Origin: Agrilactobacillus composti DSM 18527 = JCM 14202
Lineage (GTDB): Bacteria; Bacillota; Bacilli; Lactobacillales; Lactobacillaceae
Length of the DNA: 64,000 nt
Assembly: GCF_001436375.1 (NCBI RefSeq)
Contig: NZ_AZGA01000077.1
Span: forward strand, 53,477-117,476
Direction of reading: 5' to 3'
Shown: positions 35,880-42,836 of the stretch, piece after piece
Layout: every line of letters begins with the position of its first letter
How positions within the stretch are numbered: position 1 is the first letter of the stretch
Notes under the pieces: generated by a model
What the model was told of the DNA's origin: nothing
The model's database searches: none
The model's input: only the letters and a program-made list of their open reading frames with translations
Translations under genes and position numbers: made by a program

Positions 35880-37214
35880 ATGAACTACTTTTCAAACCTT
35901 TTGAGCTATTTCTGGGATGCGACATTGATCATGATTCTTCTGAGTGGTTATTTTCAATTCGTTCAAAGACTGACCCTGCTCCGCTTCGTTGCCTACTGTT
36001 TGCCCATTGCTCTTTTTACAGCCATGTTCACTTTTTATCTTTCGGAATGGACTTACGGTATAATCATCGCTTTTCAAATCCTGATAAATTTACGCAGGAA
36101 GATTCCAATAATATCACTGGATACCATAATCTTACTGTCGATCGCTATTTTCTTGTTCATCTATGGGAATACTTTGGTATTAATAGAAAATAAACTACGA
36201 ACGTTCCTGATAAACGACAACTCCCAATTTATTCCGCAAATCTTTGGGATTGCCCTTGTGGTGGCTTTGGCACTCACTTTGATTATCGTACTGATTTTGA
36301 TAAGGCATTATCGAGTCACTATTCTTGAGAAAGTCACGCAGTTAACTGCTGAATATAATGTCCGCAAAGCCGTGACTTTGTTTTTGGCCACGCTTTTATT
36401 TATCGAATCGGTAATCGCCATTGTGGCTGATACCCTAAAAATTCAACGCGCCTTCCAGGCTGTTATCATTATTTGCTTTGTGTTCTTCGCCATCCTAACA
36501 GTGGCTCTAATGTATTATTTTATTATCAGCTATCAACGCAGTTTGCAAAGTAAACACAAAGCAGTCGAAAAGAAACAACAGACGGAATATCTGCATAAGC
36601 TCGAAGAAAATTACAATGAGTTACGGCGCTTTCGCCATGATTATCAAAATATTTTGATCTCATTACAGGGTTATTTGCTAGCCGGCGATGTGACTAAGAG
36701 TATTCAATATATTCAAGAAACGCTACAGGAAACCACAACGACCATTGGTCAAGAACATAAAGCGCTCATGGACTTGTCCAAGCTGGAAGTTCCTGGTATT
36801 CGCCAGCTCTTATTCGAAAAAATCAAACAAATGCTGACTGCTAAAATTGCCGTTACTTTAGAAATTGCCCAGCTGATTAACACATTGCCTGGCTCCCAAG
36901 TTGATTTGGCCCGTATCATTGGAGCCCTCATGGATAATGCCTTGGAAGCTGCTCAAACAGCAGACAAGCCTGAAATCCATATTGCCATTATAAAATATGC
37001 CGATAATGCCTACGAATTCAACATCGAGAATACTTTGGCTAACCCTGAGATTGATATTGCTGAATTTTTCAATGCTGGCTATTCCACCAAGCAAAATCAC
37101 AGCGGCCTGGGCTTAACGAACGTCAACGATTTGGTTCATCATTCAGGGACATTCAGTCTGGAAGTAACCAAGCATGCTGACAGCATTCGCTTTAGCTTGA
37201 TGATGCAAACCTAG
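35880..37214 (+). CDS. HPK10-type sensor histidine kinase, copy 2
   Basis: 444 aa from the ATG at 35880 (GAGGGGGTG upstream; the 13-codon longer reading runs through it). Same domain order as copy 1: six to seven helices, coiled-coil linker (KHKAVEKKQQTEYLHKLEENY), RRFRHDYQN, MDNALEA, HSGLGLTNV. The divergence is greatest in the membrane part, so the two copies probably sense different peptides while feeding the same LytTR regulator. Confidence 0.9.
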   Translation: MNYFSNLLSYFWDATLIMILLSGYFQFVQRLTLLRFVAYCLPIALFTAMFTFYLSEWTYGIIIAFQILINLRRKIPIISLDTIILLSIAIFLFIYGNTLVLIENKLRTFLINDNSQFIPQIFGIALVVALALTLIIVLILIRHYRVTILEKVTQLTAEYNVRKAVTLFLATLLFIESVIAIVADTLKIQRAFQAVIIICFVFFAILTVALMYYFIISYQRSLQSKHKAVEKKQQTEYLHKLEENYNELRRFRHDYQNILISLQGYLLAGDVTKSIQYIQETLQETTTTIGQEHKALMDLSKLEVPGIRQLLFEKIKQMLTAKIAVTLEIAQLINTLPGSQVDLARIIGALMDNALEAAQTADKPEIHIAIIKYADNAYEFNIENTLANPEIDIAEFFNAGYSTKQNHSGLGLTNVNDLVHHSGTFSLEVTKHADSIRFSLMMQT

Positions 37215-37283
37215 ATCCACAGTATGCCTGTTATTATGGGTGTACTTTTATTTCCCCTAGTGGGTTTCAAGAACATCTCGTAT

Positions 37284-37523
37284 TTATTTTAATTTGTTAA
37301 TTTCTCTAAAAACACCGATACTTCCTAGCGTGGCAATAAAAATCGAAAAATAATTCAGACTAACGATTGTCATGCCTAAGCCAAGAAATAGAATTATAAA
37401 GTCCATCTCAATTGCCCGAAATTTATTTGAATTTTGTTTAACACTGCGCACAAAAATTGTGATAATGCCAATTGTTGTTAAAACGGCAATAAGTATTTTT
37501 AAACCACTATTTAGAATTATCAC
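37284..37523 (-). CDS. Small membrane protein, 79 aa
   Basis: GTG start with GGTGGG five bases upstream. Three hydrophobic helices (LKILIAVLTTIGIITIFV; DFIILFLGLGMTIVSL; FSIFIATLGSIGVF). Lies downstream of the frameshifted immunity gene on the same strand, so it is probably read from promoter P4. Likely an immunity or accessory membrane protein; family not recognised. Confidence 0.5.
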   Translation of the reverse strand: MIILNSGLKILIAVLTTIGIITIFVRSVKQNSNKFRAIEMDFIILFLGLGMTIVSLNYFSIFIATLGSIGVFREINKLK

Positions 37524-37604
37524 CCTATCCCACCTAATATTAATTATTTACTACCTGCGATCACAATCCGAGCAATAAGCAACTGCTAATTTTTTCTATT
37601 TTGC

Positions 37605-37867
37605 TCAAAAACTAATCGTGTCCCGACGCCCAAAACCCGGATATTGGCGCTCAAGTTCCACAAGAAAATCTAACATTTCAGCTGATAATTCCTGTTTGGT
37701 ACCAAGTCTTGATAACTGCGATGCCAGTTGGGTAGCAACTTGTTGATCATACTTGCCATCAGTCAGTGCCTGCTTTGCCTTTAAAAGCGGTGTGCGCACA
37801 TTATCAGCTAGTGCCGGTGCCGCGATGAAAGTATCCATTTTGTGCATAATTGCTCTGAAGCTTTCAT
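37605..37867 (-). pseudogene. EntA-immunity-like gene with a one-base frameshift
   Basis: The ATG at 37867 has a near-ideal GGAGGG seven bases upstream but its frame closes after 19 codons. A shift of one base at the A4 run near 37828-37831 (five A would restore it) joins MKASEQLCTK to MDTFIAAPALADNV and gives an 87-aa helical protein of immunity-protein size ending YPGFGRRDTISF. Expressed from promoter P4 just upstream. Either a genuine inactivation, a phase-variable tract or a sequencing error. Confidence 0.6.
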
Positions 37868-37925
37868 TATATAGCCCTCCGTTTTCAATAATTTCTGTTG
37901 ATATGCCTATTGAAACATACACCAC

Positions 37926-37994
37926 ATTGTAATATAAATTAAATTTGAACAACGTAGGAAATATTTAACGTGTGATTTTCAATCATAGACGTTA
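37926..37994 (-). promoter_or_regulatory. LytTR-type promoter P4
   Basis: On minus, ACGTCTATG (C at 37991) and ACGTTAAAT (C at 37970) are 21 bases apart; TACAAT starts at 37931, exactly 39 bases after the second C. Drives the frameshifted immunity gene. Confidence 0.78.
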
Positions 37995-38080
37995 CTTCTT
38001 TTCAACAATACGCCCATATGTTAATGTATTTTATATGAAATCACAGTTTTTTGTTATCTTTTTGAAGAAGATTTGTTATC

Positions 38081-38167
38081 ATGGTATCCAAAGCTCATTA
38101 TAAGAAAGTAATGAAAGTTGAGATACCACGCTTTGTTGGGGAAAACAAGGGCGGGCACCCACTTTAG
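38081..38167 (+). CDS. Possible 28-aa peptide upstream of the response regulator
   Basis: An ATG at 38081 opens 28 codons ending ENKGGHPL. Only a weak purine-rich site (GAAGAAG) lies upstream, 12 bases away. It is the only plus-strand short ORF between kinase 2 and the regulator, which is where a pheromone gene would be expected, but it has no recognisable leader. Low confidence. Confidence 0.2.
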   Translation: MVSKAHYKKVMKVEIPRFVGENKGGHPL

Positions 38168-38196
38168 CCTGATGATGCCAGAAACGGAGGAAGTCA

Positions 38197-38988
38197 ATGC
38201 TTAACGTACTAATCTTAGAAGACGATGCTCAACAGCGCAATGATTACCGCAAAGTCATTCAAACCCGGATTGACTACAACGCTAGCACCCACGCTTATGA
38301 CATGGCAATTGCCGTTTGTACCGATGATCCAGCAGAGATTTCTGCTTATCTCAAAGCCCATCCCGATGATCTGGTTTTTGCCTTGTTAGATATTGAAATC
38401 GCCGGGACAACCGTCAGTGGCATTGATGTGGCTGATGAAATTCGGCAATCTCAGCCCTTTGCCAGCATCGTTTTTATAACTACCCATGATGAACTAATGC
38501 CTTTAACCTTACAACGGCGAGTTGAACCTCTGGATTTTATCTACAAAGAGTCCGGTGCCACCCAACGAGATGCCGCCATAAAAAAAGATGTGGATCTGGC
38601 TTACCAACGGTATCAGCGAAACATTATTGCCGTAGAACCACGCTTTAGCTATCAGGTCATGGGCAGCATCATTCGAGAAATTAATTTTTCAGATTTATAT
38701 TATCTGGAATCCAACAAAAGTCACCCCCATTGGCTTACCTTGGTAGGTAAAAATATTCGTACGGAATTCAAGGGCGAACTGAAGAAAATTACCGAAGAAC
38801 AGCCCAATATGATTCGCTGTGACAAAAGTTATTTAGTCAATCCGCAAAATATTGTGAGTTTTGATATTAAGAACCGAACCATCTACTTTGATGAAGCCGG
38901 CAAAAACAGTTGCATTGTCAGCTCCCGCAAAGTTCCGGTCATCCGAGATTTTCTCAAAAAAGCTGGCCGGCCGCAAAAGATTAACTAA
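38197..38988 (+). CDS. LytTR-family response regulator (AgrA/PlnC/D type)
   Basis: 263 aa. Receiver domain (LNVLILEDDAQQRND; phospho-Asp in FALLDIEIAG about residue 65; FITTHDELMPL) and a C-terminal LytTR DNA-binding domain (YYLESNKSHPHWLTLVGKN; MIRCDKSYLVNPQNIVSFD). The only regulator of this type here, so it should serve both kinases and bind the 21-bp-spaced repeats of P1-P6. ACGGAGGAAGTCA ribosome site. Confidence 0.93.
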   Translation: MLNVLILEDDAQQRNDYRKVIQTRIDYNASTHAYDMAIAVCTDDPAEISAYLKAHPDDLVFALLDIEIAGTTVSGIDVADEIRQSQPFASIVFITTHDELMPLTLQRRVEPLDFIYKESGATQRDAAIKKDVDLAYQRYQRNIIAVEPRFSYQVMGSIIREINFSDLYYLESNKSHPHWLTLVGKNIRTEFKGELKKITEEQPNMIRCDKSYLVNPQNIVSFDIKNRTIYFDEAGKNSCIVSSRKVPVIRDFLKKAGRPQKIN

Positions 38989-38992
38989 AATG

Positions 38993-39059
38993 ACGTTTAT
39001 GTGCAAAAAACTAACGTTCATGCCAGTTTTTCCTACCAAGCACCAAACTGCGGTAGAAT
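38993..39059 (+). promoter_or_regulatory. LytTR-type promoter P1
   Basis: ACGTTTATG (C at 38994) and ACGTTCATG (C at 39015) are 21 bases apart; -10 TAGAAT starts at 39054, 39 bases after the second C. It overlaps the regulator's stop region and reads into the 39110 immunity gene. Confidence 0.82.
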
Positions 39060-39109
39060 AAACTTGGCTTAGCTTAGGTCGCATAGCGCACTTATTAAGG
39101 AGTCATGTA

Positions 39110-39451
39110 ATGAACAAGAAAAAGCAAACAGCCAACAAACAAAAGGCCTTGGCATTATTTACAAACCTAAAGACTTTATTGCTGCCGCAAAAGGCTGACG
39201 ATTCTGGTTACGATCAAATCATTGCTGTTTTGGATCGGTCGATTGACCGGGTTTCAAAGGATAGTCAAACGCCTGAAAACGAAGCTCGCGCAGTTTATCA
39301 AAATATTTATAAAATCGCTTTGGTTGAAAAAACAAAACTTGAGCCAACTGCGTTGGCAGCTCTTAAGGCGATTGAAACGTTCTCACTCTCAGGCGGTATC
39401 TGGGGCGGGATGAACACGCTGAATACTGCTAATACTTGGCAGATTCTTTAA
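39110..39451 (+). CDS. Bacteriocin immunity-like protein (EntA_Immun type)
   Basis: 113 aa, basic N-terminus (MNKKKQTANKQK) and an all-helical body, the size and character of class IIa immunity proteins, which are cytoplasmic four-helix bundles that protect the Man-PTS target. AAGGAGTCATGTA-ATG start. First gene behind promoter P1. The family call is by resemblance and context, not by an unambiguous motif. Confidence 0.6.
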   Translation: MNKKKQTANKQKALALFTNLKTLLLPQKADDSGYDQIIAVLDRSIDRVSKDSQTPENEARAVYQNIYKIALVEKTKLEPTALAALKAIETFSLSGGIWGGMNTLNTANTWQIL

Positions 39452-39621
39452 GGTACAACATACTTTTGTAATGAAAATTAGCGTAGGATTCAATTTATTT
39501 TCAAAGAACGCCGCCTGATGTCAATGCTTAAACTATCCATTTTGTCCATAACGACCCAAGCTATTGCGTCCTAAGATTAAGTTATGTGCCATTATTTTAA
39601 ATATGTATTCAGGGAGGAAAA

Positions 39622-39969
39622 ATGACAGACATAAAAAAGCAGGCCAAACAAGATATTCATGAATTATACGATGGTCTCAAGAAGTATGAGGATCAATCTC
39701 CAGAACTGATGGACATTACTGACGTCTTACAGCAGGTTTATCACACCTTAGACACCACCAAAAATCCGGAAGCTTTGGTCAATAAACTGACGAAGTACAT
39801 TTATATTTCAGGTTTTAAGAAGATAACTTTTGCACCGGCCGAAAACAAACTGTTAGCCAATCTTGGCGCCATCGGCCAACGGGCTGGCCTAAATGGTGCG
39901 TATGGTTCTGACTATTCAGATAAATCTCAATTTTACGGTTATAAAGAGGAAGTACCCCGGCATAGTTAA
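39622..39969 (+). CDS. Bacteriocin immunity-like protein (EntA_Immun type)
   Basis: 115 aa. Helical pattern with LYDGLKKYEDQSPELMDITDVLQQV and LVNKLTKYIYISGF, plus a flexible tail rich in Gly/Tyr/Ser. GGGAGG ribosome site eight bases upstream. No P-type promoter found in the 170-base gap before it, so it may be read through from P1; that gap contains no other recognisable feature. Confidence 0.6.
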   Translation: MTDIKKQAKQDIHELYDGLKKYEDQSPELMDITDVLQQVYHTLDTTKNPEALVNKLTKYIYISGFKKITFAPAENKLLANLGAIGQRAGLNGAYGSDYSDKSQFYGYKEEVPRHS

Positions 39970-40011
39970 GCAAAACCTATCAGCTTTAGCAGTAAGAAAG
40001 AAGTTGATATT

Positions 40012-40296
40012 ATGGATGAAAAAGAAACGAAATTATTTGAAGCGGTTAGTAAAGCTTATTCAGATAAGGAAGTTCAAGCCGATCCAGAATTATCAGACAT
40101 TTTATTTCAAGCAGGCAAGCGATTAGAAAACAATGTAGACTACAAGTTTGTAGCTATCAAGCTCACTCAGAATATTGCCTTATATTTAATAAGCCACGAA
40201 TATAAAGTACCTAAGAGCATTTCTGAATTATCAAGTAGCATGCAAAAATATGGCGCAAGATACTTCGGTGTTGCGTCCATGATGTCATGGTTCTAA
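40012..40296 (+). CDS. Bacteriocin immunity protein (EntA_Immun type)
   Basis: 94 aa. FEAVSKAYSDKEVQADPELSDILFQAGKRLENN and AIKLTQNIALYLISHEYKVPKSISEL follow the EntA_Immun pattern closely; homologous to the protein at 41910. AAGAAAGAAG ribosome site. 42 bp after the previous immunity gene and followed by a terminator, so the last gene of the P1 unit. Confidence 0.75.
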   Translation: MDEKETKLFEAVSKAYSDKEVQADPELSDILFQAGKRLENNVDYKFVAIKLTQNIALYLISHEYKVPKSISELSSSMQKYGARYFGVASMMSWF

Positions 40297-40303
40297 TAAT
40301 AAT

Positions 40304-40348
40304 AAAAGGCTACGATTGACTTCAATGACGAAGCAATCGTAGCCTTTT
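40304..40348. terminator. Bidirectional terminator
   Basis: AAAAGGCTACGATTG pairs with CAATCGTAGCCTTTT over 15 bases between two convergent units. Confidence 0.88.
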
Positions 40349-40355
40349 GCAATGC

Positions 40356-40544
40356 TTAAGGCAGATAGATAAACAGATAGGACAACCAAGCAAAGTTGCC
40401 GACAAACTGTTTTAAAAATGGTTTTCTAGTGCGCTTTGAAAATGGCAGGCTACGCCAAATGAACTGCACCACTGAGAAGATAAAGGTAATCGCCAGCCAT
40501 GTCACCAGGATAAATAGAATTCCTAAAAAAATATTTTTGAGCAT
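40356..40544 (-). CDS. Small membrane protein, 62 aa
   Basis: One long N-terminal helix (IFLGILFILVTWLAITFIFSVVQFIW), a basic loop (SKRTRKPFLK) and a C-terminal hydrophobic end (VGNFAWLSYLFIYLP). AAGGGATGG ribosome site. Read from promoter P5. A partial copy of its C-terminus recurs at 41150-41210. Probably an immunity or accessory protein of the island. Confidence 0.6.
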   Translation of the reverse strand: MLKNIFLGILFILVTWLAITFIFSVVQFIWRSLPFSKRTRKPFLKQFVGNFAWLSYLFIYLP

Positions 40545-40584
40545 CGAACCATCCCTTCGCCAAATCTAATTTTTCGTGTAAGTC

Positions 40585-40654
40585 ATTATACTTCAAAACT
40601 AATGCTTGTGACATAAAATTATCATAAACGTCGTAATTTGCAGCATAATCGTAG
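40585..40654 (-). promoter_or_regulatory. LytTR-type promoter P5
   Basis: On minus, CGATTATG (C at 40651) and CGTTTATG (C at 40630) are 21 bases apart; TATAAT starts at 40590, 40 bases after the second C. Confidence 0.8.
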
Positions 40655-40769
40655 TTTTTAAACATGGTTTAAGCACTAATCCTTTATCGAATCTTTCCTG
40701 GTCCGTTAATAAAAAGATACGTTTTGGTTGATTGTGCGGTCTTAACCCCGAAAGCTCATTTCAAAATAG

Positions 40770-41079
40770 CTAATCTAAATAGCTATTTTGAAGCAACAAG
40801 GATCCCAGATTTGTCCCAATTGGCTTAGTCTTGATAAGAATCGGCTCCAATACATCATAAAAATTGGGATGCTGCAGGGGTTAAGCCCGTCTTCATTGCT
40901 TCTTTTTGCAAGCTAACCAAAACTTTATTGACGATTGCCACGTTATACCTGCCCTTTTCTAAATCAGCCTTAGCCACGAGCCCGATTTTTCGCTCACGAT
41001 CCGAAATGGTTGGGTCAAGCACATAATCGTAGAACAGATCTAGTATATCTTGGTCGGTTATTTTTCCCTTGCCAAACAC
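40770..41079 (-). pseudogene. EntA-immunity-like gene, frameshifted in a T5 run
   Basis: GTG at 41079 after GGGGGATACAC. The frame MFGKGKITDQDILDLF ... GLTPAASQF stops at 40855 after 74 codons, but one base less in the T-run at about 40858-40862 continues as YDVLEPILIKTKPIGTNLGS to a stop at 40770, giving 102 aa, the normal size for this immunity family. The second such single-base lesion in the island. Third gene of the P6 unit. Confidence 0.6.
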
Positions 41080-41210
41080 GTGTATCCCCCTCTTTTGCCA
41101 TAGTGTGATGACGTTTTATTGCAATTAGTTTTCTGAGTTCTATTTAAGGTGAACAGATAGGACAACCAAACGAAGTAATCGACAACCTGTTGCAAAATTG
41201 CTTTCATCAT
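41058..41210 (-). pseudogene. Remnant of the 62-aa membrane protein gene
   Basis: 50 codons starting at an ATG that overlaps the upstream gene's TGA. Only its first part, ILQQVVDYFVWLSYLF, is alike to the C-terminal FLKQFVGNFAWLSYLF of the protein at 40356-40544; DNA identity between 41140-41200 and 40370-40430 is visible. The rest is unrelated and runs into the next gene. Looks like a leftover of a duplicated promoter-gene unit. Confidence 0.45.
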
Positions 41211-41521
41211 GCTTTAGAATCCAGGACACGATATTCCTTCAAAAAGCGCGCTTTGGATACGACCCGGTGGTTAGTCACATCTAAGTAGTCCCCTAAATAT
41301 CCCAGTGGATACATGGCATAGCCCCCACCTACCGTACCCACAGCACCTATTTTTAAATTCTCAGTCAAAGAACTGTTTAAGCCAGCCATTAAAATACGCA
41401 CGTGATCATCTAGCCAATACAGATAGTTTTCTGCAAAGGCCCTCTTTACCCAGTCGGGGCGCTCGTTAGTTTTGCTGATTTCCCAGACCTCGGCCGGCTG
41501 CCCCTTATATAGAGCTTTCAT
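41207..41521 (-). CDS. Conserved hypothetical protein, 104 aa
   Basis: Soluble protein (MKALYKGQPAEVWEISKTNE ... GTVGGGYAMYPLGYLGDYLDVT ... KEYRVLDSKA). It resembles small phage-type hypothetical proteins in style. GGGGGCGAG lies before the ATG at 41521; a longer in-frame reading to 41584 lacks a site. First gene of the P6 unit. Its insertion between promoter P6 and the 62-aa remnant suggests a cargo exchange. Confidence 0.5.
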   Translation of the reverse strand: MKALYKGQPAEVWEISKTNERPDWVKRAFAENYLYWLDDHVRILMAGLNSSLTENLKIGAVGTVGGGYAMYPLGYLGDYLDVTNHRVVSKARFLKEYRVLDSKA

Positions 41522-41635
41522 GCCATCTCGCCCCCAACTTCCAAGGTAACTTTTGCTAATTATATGTCCAAAGGAACACTGCAATTTGTTTCATATCAAG
41601 TATACGGCGTGTCGCACTAACCTTTTGTTAAGCTG

Positions 41636-41703
41636 ATTATACTTCAGAATCATCGTTATGCGCTGAACAATCTTTAACGTGGCAATTTGTGGCATAATCG
41701 CTA
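41636..41703 (-). promoter_or_regulatory. LytTR-type promoter P6
   Basis: On minus, CGATTATG (C at 41700) and CGTTAAAG (C at 41679) are 21 bases apart; TATAAT starts at 41641, 38 bases after the second C. The first repeat and the GAAGTATAAT stretch match P5, showing a duplicated promoter. Confidence 0.8.
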
Positions 41704-41757
41704 CGACACAAAATCAACTGTAGACCTTCATTTTTTTACCGCAATCCACCAATATCC

Positions 41758-41825
41758 TGCGTTTAAGTACAAAAATCCAGCGTTCATGACAATTTGACCT
41801 CAAGCGCTTAAATCTGTAGTATGAT
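41758..41825 (+). promoter_or_regulatory. LytTR-type promoter P2
   Basis: GCGTTTAAG (C at 41760) and GCGTTCATG (C at 41781) are 21 bases apart; TATGAT starts at 41820, 39 bases after the second C. Divergent from P6 by about 60 bases. Confidence 0.8.
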
Positions 41826-41909
41826 ATGCACAAGAGCTGAAGCAGCTAAACTTGGTGCTTCGATCCGTCAATCACAACAGACTCCCCCATCGTAAAGGAG
41901 GCACCCATC

Positions 41910-42209
41910 ATGGATGAAAAAACAGCTGAAGTCTTTGACGCTATCAATACGGCCTATGCTGACGTAGAGGTGCAACATAATGCCGAGTTATCAAGACTGC
42001 TACTGAAGCACCGCCGCACCCTTGAAAATGGCCTGGCCTACAGAGCCACTTGTGAACAACTTACCACGGCCATCTCCCAATACTTATTATTTCATCAATT
42101 GAGCGCCCCGAAGGCCCTATCTGAACTTTTTGAAACCATCAGCAAATACACGGCACAAACGCAGACCATTGATACCCATAATATTTGGATCGATGATCTC
42201 CACTTATAG
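41910..42209 (+). CDS. Bacteriocin immunity protein (EntA_Immun type)
   Basis: 99 aa. FDAINTAYADVEVQHNAELSRLLLKHRRTLENG and CEQLTTAISQYLLFHQLSAPKALSELFETISKY match the family layout and the protein at 40012. AAAGGAGGCACCCATC-ATG. Read from P2. Expected to sit in the cytoplasm and protect against a class II bacteriocin. Confidence 0.78.
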   Translation: MDEKTAEVFDAINTAYADVEVQHNAELSRLLLKHRRTLENGLAYRATCEQLTTAISQYLLFHQLSAPKALSELFETISKYTAQTQTIDTHNIWIDDLHL

Positions 42210-42368
42210 TTAGGAGCGGATTCCAATGACAAAAAATCAAATGTTTTTTAAATAATTGTCAAGGTTTCCTAATAGCGATGCCCAAAACGGTGCAATACAA
42301 CTTAACGTATCCAGTATGTAAGACAGCAATAGGTTTGTAATCTGGCTTTGCGTAGGAGGCATGCCATC

Positions 42369-42716
42369 ATGGCAGAGAAACGTCAAGAATTCTTTGATTT
42401 AATCGACAAAGCATATAACACCCCAGCGGCACCAAAATTTAATGACTTGAAAAAGAAATTGTTGAAATACGCCCAAGAGTTAAATGCTGGTGATGACTAT
42501 ATCAAAATCATGTTATCTTTAAGATACGATTTGTTTCACGCTGATCGGGATTTGAATTTGGTCACCCGTATTTCTGGGTTACCCGACCAATTCAAAGCGG
42601 TCTTTTATTTCATTGAACCCCAAGTTAAGAAAATTGATGAAAAAACGTTACGCCAGTATAACCTGGCTTATGGCTTAATGATGATGCCAATCCCCTTTGG
42701 GGGCATCATCGGCTAA
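42369..42716 (+). CDS. Bacteriocin immunity-like protein, longer variant
   Basis: 115 aa from the ATG at 42369 (TAGGAGGCATGCCATC upstream). Begins MAEKRQEFFDLIDKAYNTPAAPKFNDLKKKLLKYAQ, in line with the immunity family, and ends in a Met/Pro/Gly-rich tail. No P-type repeat pair in the 150-base gap before it, so probably read with 41910. Followed by a terminator that closes the island. Confidence 0.6.
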   Translation: MAEKRQEFFDLIDKAYNTPAAPKFNDLKKKLLKYAQELNAGDDYIKIMLSLRYDLFHADRDLNLVTRISGLPDQFKAVFYFIEPQVKKIDEKTLRQYNLAYGLMMMPIPFGGIIG

Positions 42717-42740
42717 TTTATCTACCCCCGCTAAACCCAA

Positions 42741-42786
42741 AAACGCTTGAAGAGATTGCAATTAGGCAGTCACTTCAAGCGTTATT
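42741..42786. terminator. Terminator closing the immunity island
   Basis: AAACGCTTGAAG pairs with CTTCAAGCGTT across 20 bases, followed by ATTTATTTT. Confidence 0.8.
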
Positions 42787-42836
42787 TATTTTGACATTCA
42801 TCACAAAATTCCCCCGAATTTCCCGATTAAATTATG

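Noticed and set aside
37960..38035. P4 repeats also serving as a plus-strand promoter for the regulator gene
   Set aside because: The 21-bp spacing is symmetric, but the plus-strand position 39 bases downstream holds only TTTTAT, whereas the minus strand has TACAAT at exactly 39.
40450..40665. 71-codon ORF on minus (MFKNYDYAANYDVYD...)
   Set aside because: It has no ribosome site and coincides with the P5 repeats and -10 box; it is promoter DNA read by chance.
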